Position numbers and translations under genes: made by a program
The notes under the pieces: model-generated
The model's database searches: none
Told to the model about the DNA's origin: nothing
What the model saw: the letters and a program-made list of their open reading frames with translations, nothing else
In this document: piece by piece, positions 1 through 4,935 of the stretch
Layout of the letters: every line of letters starts with the position of its first letter
Numbering within the stretch: the first letter of the stretch is position 1
From: an uncultured Collinsella sp.
GTDB taxonomy: Bacteria; Actinomycetota; Coriobacteriia; Coriobacteriales; Coriobacteriaceae
Length of the DNA: 5,075 bases
Assembly (NCBI GenBank): GCA_902489515.1
Contig: CABUAL010000149.1
Span: 1 to 5,075 of the forward strand
Direction: 5' to 3'

Positions 1-398
1 GGATGCCAGGCCATGGCGTTGACGGTAAAGTCGCGGCGCGCCAGATCGTCCTCGAGCGAGGCGGCACGCTCCACACTCTGGGGATGGCGACCATCGGTGT
101 AAAAGCCATCCAGGCGGTACGTGGTGACCTCGATACGCTCGCCATCGGAAATAGCCGTGATTCCACCAAATTTAATGCCCGACTCCACGACCGCGATGCC
201 GGCGGCCTCGAGCGCCGCTTTGGACTCCTGCCACAGGCCGCTACAGCACATATCAACATCGTGGCTGGGGCACCCCATCAGGGCGTCGCGCACCCAACCG
301 CCCACGTACCAAGCCTCAAGACCAGCCGCCTCAAGAGCGCGCAGGACGCGCAGGGACGCATCGGACGGTTGCGTACCGTTGAGCGAAACATTGCACAT
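1..398 (-). CDS. cca: CCA tRNA nucleotidyltransferase, N-terminal part (runs off left edge)
   Basis: This is the first 132 codons of a class II nucleotidyltransferase of the CCA-adding enzyme / poly(A) polymerase family, which in the cytoplasm adds or repairs the 3' CCA of tRNAs using CTP and ATP. Visible signatures of the catalytic head are YVGGWVRDALMG at residues 31-42 (nucleotide and phosphate-binding GG-x-x-RD motif), HDVDM at 46-50 with the paired metal-binding aspartates D47 and D49, and LARRDFTVNAMAW at about 119-131 (the RRDF-NAM motif). The ATG at 398 is well supported: AGGAGG lies 8 nt upstream (407-412 on the plus strand) and an in-frame TAG lies just above it at 417-419. The neck, body and tail domains, and any HD domain, are outside the window, so a CCA-adding enzyme cannot be separated from an A-adding enzyme or a poly(A) polymerase. 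CCA addition is the usual role in Gram-positive bacteria. The gene is unrelated to the PTS cluster upstream and is separated from it by a terminator. Confidence 0.93.
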   Translation of the reverse strand, partial: MCNVSLNGTQPSDASLRVLRALEAAGLEAWYVGGWVRDALMGCPSHDVDMCCSGLWQESKAALEAAGIAVVESGIKFGGITAISDGERIEVTTYRLDGFYTDGRHPQSVERAASLEDDLARRDFTVNAMAWH

Positions 399-406
399 GC
401 CTATGG

Positions 407-412
407 CCTCCT
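407..412 (-). promoter_or_regulatory. Ribosome binding site of cca
   Basis: On the minus strand this reads AGGAGG, a perfect Shine-Dalgarno core, with 8 nt to the ATG at 398. Together with the upstream in-frame TAG it fixes the start codon. Confidence 0.85.
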
Positions 413-418
413 GCGACT

Positions 419-447
419 ATCAAATTGGCTATCGATTGCGTCTGCAA
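419..447 (-). promoter_or_regulatory. Possible promoter of cca
   Basis: On the minus strand TTGCAG (442-447) and TTTGAT (419-424) are separated by 17 nt, a weak match to a sigma-70 type -35/-10 pair, ending 20 nt upstream of the cca ATG. A promoter is expected here because a strong terminator closes the preceding unit at 491-529. The hexamers are poor matches, and a start site this close to the gene would leave a very short leader, so the exact position is uncertain. Confidence 0.25.
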
Positions 448-490
448 GAAGTCTAGCAAGAAACAGCCTCCACTGCACACGCAAGTCCGA

Positions 491-529
491 TAAACAAAAA
501 CGCATCCGTCCTGGCCTAAGACGGATGCG
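491..529 (-). terminator. Intrinsic terminator after pfkB copy A
   Basis: A perfect 10-bp inverted repeat, cgcatccgtc at 501-510 and gacggatgcg at 520-529, has a 9-nt loop. On the minus strand it is followed by five T residues and a further T-rich run (496-500 and beyond). It begins 34 nt after the stop codon of the kinase gene ending at 563, the standard layout of a Rho-independent terminator. The other flank has no T-tract in the plus direction, so it appears to act only on minus-strand transcription. Confidence 0.88.
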
Positions 530-562
530 AAATAATCAAACTATTCAGACAAGGTGCCGGAA

Positions 563-1495
563 CTAGCAGACCTGGCGAACCTCGATGTGCTTCTTATATT
601 CGTCCACCTTGGCAAAATTACCCAGACCGGGGCACTCGACCACGTTGGCGCCAGTGGCCATCGAAAGGCGCAGGGCGTCCTCGACGCGCTCGGGGGCGTC
701 GTGCCACACGGACAGGAAGGCAGCGAGCGAGGAATCGCCGGCGCACACCGTCGACAGCAGCTTGACGTCGAAGGTGCGGTTGGCAAACCAGATGTGCTCG
801 CCGTTAGAGAAGTACGCACCAGCGCCGCCAAGAGTCAGCAGCACATTCTTGGCGCCCTTGGCGTGCAGCTCGGCCATCGCGCCCTTGACGGACTCGTCGT
901 CGCCACCGCTCACCTTAATGCCAAAGATATCGAGCAGCTCGTCGTCGTTGGGCTTAATCAGCAGCGGCTCCATGGCAATGAGGTCTGCCAGCTGATGGCT
1001 CGAGATATCGAGGACGAACTCGGCCCCCTTGGCCTTGACGCGGCGCAGGACCTCGGCCAAGAAGCCCTCGGAAGTGTTGGGAGGCAGCGAGCCGCTGATG
1101 ACCAGGCAGGTCATGTCATCAAGCGAATCGATGAGCTCAAACATCTCCTGCTCGTTGGCCTCGTTGATGGCGGCACCGGCGTTGACCATGTTGTACTCGG
1201 TGTCGGGTCCGGCATTGAGGAACACATTGACGCGCGTGATGCCGTCGGTCCAAACGGGCTTGACGGGCACGCCCAGGGCCTCGGCGCCCTTAACGATAAA
1301 CTCGCCCGAGAAGCCGGCGAAAAAGCCCAGGATCGTGGTGTCGACACCGTAGTGATCGAGGGTGAACGAGACGTTGAGACCCTTGCCGTTGGGCGTGTAG
1401 ACGGCGTTACGGGTACGCGTGACGGTGTTGGCAGCAAGGCCGTCGCAGGAGATGTTGTAGTCAATGGCGGGATTTGCAGTGAGCGTGTAAATCAT
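563..1495 (-). CDS. pfkB: 1-phosphofructokinase-family hexose kinase, copy A
   Basis: A 310-residue PfkB/ribokinase-fold sugar kinase of the FruK/LacC type. It probably phosphorylates fructose 1-phosphate with ATP to fructose 1,6-bisphosphate in the cytoplasm. Tagatose 6-phosphate kinase is a close alternative, because the two activities share one family. Visible motifs are TANPAID near the N terminus (residues 6-12), NGKGLNVS at 36-43 (the G-KG-NV substrate region), GFFAGFSG at 57-64, SGSLP at 134-138, LLIKPNDDEL at 178-187, and the C-terminal catalytic loop STVCAGDSSLAAF with the presumed base D254. The loop reads CAGD where the family normally has GAGD. The ATG at 1495 is preferred over the GTG at 1510 because AAAGGA sits at the correct distance from it and would lie inside the longer version. 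It is a paralog of the kinase just upstream (same length, about half the residues identical by eye), but a terminator and likely promoter between them suggest separate transcription. The sugar substrate is inferred from the family only. Confidence 0.9.
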   Translation of the reverse strand: MIYTLTANPAIDYNISCDGLAANTVTRTRNAVYTPNGKGLNVSFTLDHYGVDTTILGFFAGFSGEFIVKGAEALGVPVKPVWTDGITRVNVFLNAGPDTEYNMVNAGAAINEANEQEMFELIDSLDDMTCLVISGSLPPNTSEGFLAEVLRRVKAKGAEFVLDISSHQLADLIAMEPLLIKPNDDELLDIFGIKVSGGDDESVKGAMAELHAKGAKNVLLTLGGAGAYFSNGEHIWFANRTFDVKLLSTVCAGDSSLAAFLSVWHDAPERVEDALRLSMATGANVVECPGLGNFAKVDEYKKHIEVRQVC

Positions 1496-1500
1496 GAATG

Positions 1501-1507
1501 TTCCTTT
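1501..1507 (-). promoter_or_regulatory. Ribosome binding site deciding the start of pfkB copy A
   Basis: On the minus strand this reads AAAGGAA, with about 7 nt from its AGGA core to the ATG at 1495. It favours that start over the in-frame GTG at 1510. Confidence 0.7.
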
Positions 1508-1531
1508 CACGAAGTAACGTGTTGGTGAAAG
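1504..1531. promoter_or_regulatory. Candidate operator: inverted repeat at the promoter of pfkB copy A
   Basis: A perfect 7-bp inverted repeat, ctttcac at 1504-1510 and gtgaaag at 1525-1531, is separated by 14 nt. It overlaps the last two bases of the -10 element and runs into the ribosome binding site. That placement suits a repressor site controlling this kinase. No regulator gene is in view and no known operator consensus is matched with confidence. Confidence 0.35.
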
Positions 1532-1558
1532 TATATTCCACCCATCGGTAAAAGGCTA
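1530..1558 (-). promoter_or_regulatory. Likely promoter of pfkB copy A
   Basis: On the minus strand TATACT (1530-1535) is a five-of-six match to the -10 consensus and would place transcription start about 28 nt before the ATG at 1495. At 17-nt spacing the -35 position reads TAGCCT (1553-1558), a poor match, so the promoter may be weak or need an activator. The terminator at 1625-1656 makes a separate promoter for this gene expected. Confidence 0.5.
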
Positions 1559-1624
1559 GGACAACTCGGTGAACGGTGTGGAAGCGATGAAGTACGGCAG
1601 AACATCTCTCTCCAATGACGGAAC

Positions 1625-1656
1625 AAAAAAGGCGCCCCAGCCGAAACCGGGGCGCC
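1625..1656 (-). terminator. Intrinsic terminator after pfkB copy B
   Basis: A perfect 8-bp GC-only stem, ggcgcccc at 1631-1638 and ggggcgcc at 1649-1656, has a 10-nt loop and is followed on the minus strand by six T residues (1625-1630). It lies 28 nt after the TAA-side end of the kinase gene at 1685. It should end most transcripts coming from ptsHI and copy B before copy A. Confidence 0.9.
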
Positions 1657-1684
1657 GCATGCGCACGAATATGTCGCGTTTCGA

Positions 1685-2617
1685 TTACTGACGATCGAGC
1701 TTGCGGACAGCAACGCGCTTGCTGTACTCGTCGACGTGACCGAAGTCGCCGATGCCGACGGACTCGGCAACGTTGGCGCCGGTGGCCATAGCGAGCTTCA
1801 TGGCCTCCTCGACGTTGTCGCGATCCCTGTACCACTTGTGCAGGAACGCAGCGAGGGTGCAGTCGCCAGCGCAGACGGAAGAAACCAGCTTGATGTTGAA
1901 CTCACGCTTGGCGTACCAGATGTCCTCGCCGTTGGAGAAGTAAGCGTCGCCGCGGCTACCACGGGTGAGCAGCACGTTCTGAACGCCAGCGTCGTGAGCC
2001 ATCTTCATAGCAACGCGAACCTCGTCGTCGGTGTCGACCGGCACGCCGAAGATGGCCTTCATCTCGTGATGGTTCGGCTTGATGAGCAGCGGCTTCTTGT
2101 GAGCGAGCTCCTTGAGCTTGTCGGAGGACAGGTCCAGGACGACGTCGGCGCCACGAGCCTGAGCGTGCTCCATGACCTGAGCCAGGAAGTCGGGCGTAGC
2201 TTTGGGAGGCACGGAGCCGGAAACGATCAGGCACTCGAGATCGCCCGCGGTGTCCAGGATGTTATAGAGCTCCTCCTGGTGCTGCGGCGTGATCGGAGCA
2301 CCAGGGTTCAGGATGCCGTACTCGTGCTGGCCATCGTTGACGTAGGTGTTAATGCGCGTGATACCGTCGGTCCAGACCGGGCGGCAGAGGCAACCCAGGT
2401 TCATGACCTCCTCGACGATGAACTTGCCCGTGAAGCCGGCGAAGAAGCCGAGCGCGACGGTGTCGACGCCCATCTTCTTAAAGGCGAAGGACACGTCGAG
2501 GCCCTTGCCGTTAGCCGTGTAGCTGGCCGAACCGGTGCGGACGTTCTCGTCGGGCTCGAGCGGAGAGCTCGAAACCGTCATGTCGACAGCCGGGTTAGCG
2601 GTTAGCGTGTAGAACAT
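1685..2617 (-). CDS. pfkB: 1-phosphofructokinase-family hexose kinase, copy B
   Basis: A 310-residue PfkB-family sugar kinase of the FruK/LacC type, probably making fructose 1,6-bisphosphate from fructose 1-phosphate (or acting on tagatose 6-phosphate) with ATP in the cytoplasm. Motifs are TANPAVD at residues 6-12, NGKGLDVSF at 36-44, GFFAGFTG at 57-64, PVWTDGITRIN at about 80-90, SGSVP at 133-137, LLIKPNHHEM at 177-186, and SSVCAGDCTLAAF with the presumed catalytic base D252. As in copy A, the usual GAGD loop reads CAGD. Unlike copy A, Asn41 of the GKG-NV motif is Asp, and the TEYN segment near residue 99 is replaced by HEYG, so the two copies may differ in substrate. The ATG at 2617 is fixed by an in-frame TAA directly upstream and an AGGGGG ribosome binding site 8 nt away. 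It follows ptsI by 74 nt with no convincing promoter between, so co-transcription with ptsI is likely, and it ends at a strong terminator. Confidence 0.9.
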   Translation of the reverse strand: MFYTLTANPAVDMTVSSSPLEPDENVRTGSASYTANGKGLDVSFAFKKMGVDTVALGFFAGFTGKFIVEEVMNLGCLCRPVWTDGITRINTYVNDGQHEYGILNPGAPITPQHQEELYNILDTAGDLECLIVSGSVPPKATPDFLAQVMEHAQARGADVVLDLSSDKLKELAHKKPLLIKPNHHEMKAIFGVPVDTDDEVRVAMKMAHDAGVQNVLLTRGSRGDAYFSNGEDIWYAKREFNIKLVSSVCAGDCTLAAFLHKWYRDRDNVEEAMKLAMATGANVAESVGIGDFGHVDEYSKRVAVRKLDRQ

Positions 2618-2625
2618 TTACAGTA

Positions 2626-2631
2626 CCCCCT
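2626..2631 (-). promoter_or_regulatory. Ribosome binding site of pfkB copy B
   Basis: On the minus strand this reads AGGGGG, an off-consensus but purine-rich site 8 nt before the ATG at 2617. It sits in the loop of a small 5-bp inverted repeat (tacag 2619-2623, ctgta 2630-2634), which could modestly affect access. Confidence 0.55.
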
Positions 2632-2644
2632 GTATATGTGAGGG

Positions 2645-2674
2645 CCGCGTGGCCGGCCCATTCCAACCACGCGG
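2645..2674 (-). other. GC-rich hairpin between ptsI and pfkB copy B, without T-tract
   Basis: A perfect 8-bp inverted repeat, ccgcgtgg at 2645-2652 and ccacgcgg at 2667-2674, encloses 14 nt, starting 17 nt after the ptsI stop. The minus-strand sequence after it is not T-rich, so it does not look like a standard intrinsic terminator. It may be an RNA 3'-end stabiliser, a processing site or a weak terminator that lowers downstream kinase expression. Confidence 0.5.
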
Positions 2675-2691
2675 TTACCTCTGATACCAAA

Positions 2692-4395
2692 TTAGCGAGC
2701 TGCGGACTCGAGCAGTGCCTTGACCTCGGCGGCGGTGTTGCAGGCGAGCGCCTTCTCGGCGAGCTCGTCGCACTCGGCCTTGGTCCACTGGCTGATGGTC
2801 TTACGGGCGCGCAGGATCGACGGAGCACTCATCGAGAACTCCTCCAGGCCCCAGCTGATCAGCAGCGGCTCGAGCAGCGGATCGGCAGCGGCCTCGCCGC
2901 ACATACCGACCATGATGCCGGCCTTCACGCCGCTCTCGATGATGTTCTTGAGCGAGCGGAGCACGGCGGGATAGTAAACCTGGTACAGGTTGGAGATGGT
3001 GTCGTTGCCACGGTCGGCGCACATGGTGTAGCCGATCAGGTCGTTGGTGCCGATGGAGAAGAAGTCGGCGACCTCGGCAAGACGGTCTGCGAGCAGCGAA
3101 GCGGCAGGCGTCTCAACCATGATGCCGACCTCGATGTTCTCATTGAACTTGCGACCCTCTTCAGTCAGCTCGGCCTTGCACTGCTCGACAAGCTCCTTGA
3201 CAGCCAAGACCTCCTCGACGCAAGTGACGAGCGGGATCATGATCTTTACGTCACCGAAGGCGCTAGCGCGCAGCAGAGCGCGGAGCTGGACCTTGTACTG
3301 GTCGGGATTGGCCAGGCAGTAACGCACGGCGCGGAAGCCCATGAAGGGGTTATCTTCCTTGACCATGTGCAGATACGGAATCTCCTTGTCGCCACCCACA
3401 TCGAGCGTGCGGATGATGACCGGAGCGCCCTTGAGCGCGCTTGCGACCTTACGGTAGGCGTTGAACTGCTCCTCCTCGGAAGGAAGCTCGGCAGAGTCCA
3501 TGAACAGGAACTCGGAGCGGAACAGACCGATGGCCTCGGCATCGTGATCGAGCGCGTTGGGCACGTCATCAGGGTTACCGATGTTGCAGGCGATGATCTT
3601 CTTGATGCCATCGGCAGTCACGGACGGCTTGCCACGGAAGGCCTCGAGGGCTGCCTTCTCGGCAGCGAAGGCCTCGGCCTTGGCGGTGTAGGCGGCGAGC
3701 GTCTCCTCGTCGGGATCGGCCTCGACGATACCCTTGCCACCGTCGACGACAACGGTCATACCGTTGCGCAGCGCGGTGCAGCTATTGGAAACCGAAAGGA
3801 CAGCCGGGATCTCAAGGGCGCGCGCAATAATCGCGGAGTGCGACGTGCGGCCACCGGTCTCGGTGACGATACCGGCAACGTGGGCCTTATCGATCGTGGC
3901 GGTCATGGACGGCGTGAGGTCGTGCACGACAACGACAGTGTTCTCGGGCAGGACGGAGAGGTCGACGACCTCCTTGCCCAGCAGCTCGGCCAGAATACCG
4001 GTGCGGATGTCGGCGATGTCGGCCGCGCGCAGACGGAACATCTCGTCGTCCATGGACAGGAACATGTTCTCGAACATGGTCGAGGTGTCCATGAGCGCCT
4101 GCTCGGCGCAGGTACCACCGTCAATGGCGGCGTTGATGGCGTCGGTCATACCCGGATCCTGAGCCAGGACAATATGTCCGCTCATGATCTCGGCCTCGGC
4201 CTCGCCCACCGTCTCCTTCATGTGGTCGGCCTGAGCCTGGGTCTTCTCGCAGAAGACCGAAAGAGCGGACTGATAGCGCTCCTTCTCTGCTGCCGAATCA
4301 GCAACCTCGTGCGGCTCAAACGTCAAGTCGGGATCGACGGCGACCATGACGGTGCCGATACCGATGCCCTCGGAAGCGTTGACTCCCTGATACAT
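2692..4395 (-). CDS. ptsI: PTS enzyme I (phosphoenolpyruvate-protein phosphotransferase)
   Basis: Enzyme I of the PEP:sugar phosphotransferase system (ptsI, also named ptsP). It autophosphorylates from PEP in the cytoplasm and passes the phosphate to HPr. The 567 aa match the usual length of about 570. In order: an N-terminal segment with a GIGIG start and the helical HPr-binding region (about 25-140), the swivelling phosphohistidine domain with GGRTSHSAIIARALEIPAV and active-site His186, then the C-terminal PEP-binding barrel. The barrel shows FRSEFLFMD near 292-300, LDVGGDKEIPY near 331-341, ENP/GFRAVR, RASAFGDVKIMIP, GIMVETPAA, SIGTNDLIGYTMCADRGND near 447-465 and GMCGEAA with catalytic Cys499. 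The NDL-x-x-Y loop has Ile-Gly where Thr-Gln is common. The ATG at 4395 (MYQGVNASEG) is chosen because AGAGGA lies 6 nt upstream. The ATG at 4401 would be too close to it, and the longer reading frame to 4449 runs through the intergenic hairpin. It lies 133 nt downstream of ptsH. Confidence 0.96.
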   Translation of the reverse strand: MYQGVNASEGIGIGTVMVAVDPDLTFEPHEVADSAAEKERYQSALSVFCEKTQAQADHMKETVGEAEAEIMSGHIVLAQDPGMTDAINAAIDGGTCAEQALMDTSTMFENMFLSMDDEMFRLRAADIADIRTGILAELLGKEVVDLSVLPENTVVVVHDLTPSMTATIDKAHVAGIVTETGGRTSHSAIIARALEIPAVLSVSNSCTALRNGMTVVVDGGKGIVEADPDEETLAAYTAKAEAFAAEKAALEAFRGKPSVTADGIKKIIACNIGNPDDVPNALDHDAEAIGLFRSEFLFMDSAELPSEEEQFNAYRKVASALKGAPVIIRTLDVGGDKEIPYLHMVKEDNPFMGFRAVRYCLANPDQYKVQLRALLRASAFGDVKIMIPLVTCVEEVLAVKELVEQCKAELTEEGRKFNENIEVGIMVETPAASLLADRLAEVADFFSIGTNDLIGYTMCADRGNDTISNLYQVYYPAVLRSLKNIIESGVKAGIMVGMCGEAAADPLLEPLLISWGLEEFSMSAPSILRARKTISQWTKAECDELAEKALACNTAAEVKALLESAAR

Positions 4396-4401
4396 TCCCA
4401 T

Positions 4402-4407
4402 TCCTCT
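4402..4407 (-). promoter_or_regulatory. Ribosome binding site deciding the ptsI start
   Basis: On the minus strand this reads AGAGGA, 6 nt from the ATG at 4395 and directly abutting the other candidate ATG at 4401. The spacing supports the shorter protein. Confidence 0.65.
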
Positions 4408-4412
4408 CTCCG

Positions 4413-4448
4413 TGTCATGTGATAAAGCGTTTTGCCATATCCATGACA
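4413..4448. repeat. Inverted repeat ahead of ptsI
   Basis: A perfect 7-bp inverted repeat, tgtcatg at 4413-4419 and catgaca at 4442-4448, is separated by 22 nt. It ends 5 nt from the ptsI ribosome binding site and begins where the hairpin after ptsH ends. It could be a protein-binding site or an RNA hairpin placed just before the ribosome binding site. The arms are short for the spacing, so chance is possible. Confidence 0.3.
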
Positions 4449-4485
4449 AAAGAGCGCAGCTACCTTACAACAGGTCACTGCGCCC
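4447..4485 (-). terminator. Terminator-like hairpin between ptsH and ptsI (possible attenuator)
   Basis: On the minus strand an outer stem of GCGCAG (4478-4483) with CTGCGC (4454-4459), extended by G-C and G-T pairs, encloses a 2x2 internal loop, then an inner ACCT/AGGT stem with a 6-nt loop. It is followed by TCTTTTG. It starts about 43 nt after the ptsH stop. Because ptsI lies directly downstream, partial termination seems more likely than a complete stop, unless ptsI has its own promoter. Confidence 0.6.
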
Positions 4486-4528
4486 CCAAATATGAACTTA
4501 GTTGTTCAACATGCGACCCGTTTGAGTT

Positions 4529-4792
4529 CTACTCGCCAAGACCGCTCTTGATGAGCTCGATGGCAGCAGCCAGAGCCTCGGCCTCGTCAGCGCCGTCGCA
4601 CTTGACCTCGACCTCGGTACCGCAGGGGATACCAGCAGCCATGAGGGCCATCGGGGACTTGCCGTTGACCTCCTTCTCGGGGGTGACGACCGTCACGTCA
4701 CAGGCATACTTGCCCATGGTGGAGGCGAACAGACCAGCCGGACGCATGTGCAGACCCTGAGGATTAACGAGGGTAGCCTTCTCAGAAACCAT
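4529..4792 (-). CDS. ptsH: PTS phosphocarrier protein HPr
   Basis: HPr is the small cytoplasmic carrier that takes phosphate from enzyme I on a histidine and passes it to sugar-specific enzymes II. The 87 aa fit the family (85-90). NPQGLHMRPAG at residues 10-20 is the active-site signature with His15 and Arg17, and Ser46 is present in VNGKSPMALMAAGI, the position that HPr kinase/phosphorylase modifies in Firmicutes. Residue 47, commonly Ile in Firmicutes HPr, is Pro here, while the hydrophobic Met48 and Met51 are kept. The ATG at 4792 is chosen because AAGGAG lies 6 nt upstream and it gives the canonical N terminus. The open frame extends to 4849 but adds a non-homologous tail. It is the first gene of the cluster, followed by enzyme I. 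Confidence 0.96.
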   Translation of the reverse strand: MVSEKATLVNPQGLHMRPAGLFASTMGKYACDVTVVTPEKEVNGKSPMALMAAGIPCGTEVEVKCDGADEAEALAAAIELIKSGLGE

Positions 4793-4856
4793 AGTTGACT
4801 CCTTTTTGTGTTTAACCCCTGTCATGCATGTGGCAGGAGTCAGATTCACGACGTTG

Positions 4857-4914
4857 TTTATATTAACTCACATCAAACGGTTTTTCATTATGTTTCAGAC
4901 GAATTATTGGACAG
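4857..4914 (-). promoter_or_regulatory. AT-rich leader, probable ptsH promoter region
   Basis: The AT-richest stretch upstream of ptsH contains two -10-like hexamers on the minus strand: TATAAA (4857-4862, 64 nt before the ATG at 4792) and CATAAT (4887-4892), the latter 16 nt downstream of a weak -35-like CTGTCC (4909-4914). Neither has a good -35 partner, so the start of transcription cannot be fixed. A promoter is expected here because this is the head of the cluster. Confidence 0.35.
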
Positions 4915-4935
4915 ATGTGTTTGTCGTCCGCTTGC

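Noticed and set aside
3..566. 187-codon open frame on the plus strand over cca and the terminator
   Set aside because: It runs opposite the cca motifs and through an intrinsic terminator and intergenic region, and has no recognisable domain.
554..1528. 324-codon open frame on the plus strand opposite pfkB copy A
   Set aside because: It is an antisense shadow of a well supported kinase, with no motif and a composition typical of reversed GC-rich codons.
1736..2605. 289-codon open frame on the plus strand opposite pfkB copy B
   Set aside because: It is an antisense shadow of the second kinase. It resembles the copy A shadow only because the sense genes are paralogs.
2638..4422. 594-codon open frame on the plus strand opposite ptsI
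   Set aside because: It lies antisense to a clear enzyme I gene with all its motifs. Long antisense frames are common in GC-rich genes, and the translation shows no recognisable domain.
4819..4838. Short inverted repeat (cctgtca / tggcagg) in the ptsH leader
   Set aside because: It has a mismatch in a 7-bp arm, with no T-tract and no known motif. It is too weak to annotate on its own.
4870..4895. Catabolite-responsive element (cre) upstream of ptsH
   Set aside because: A TGAAAAACCGTTTGA-like string is present, but the spacing around the central CG does not fit the 14-bp cre consensus.
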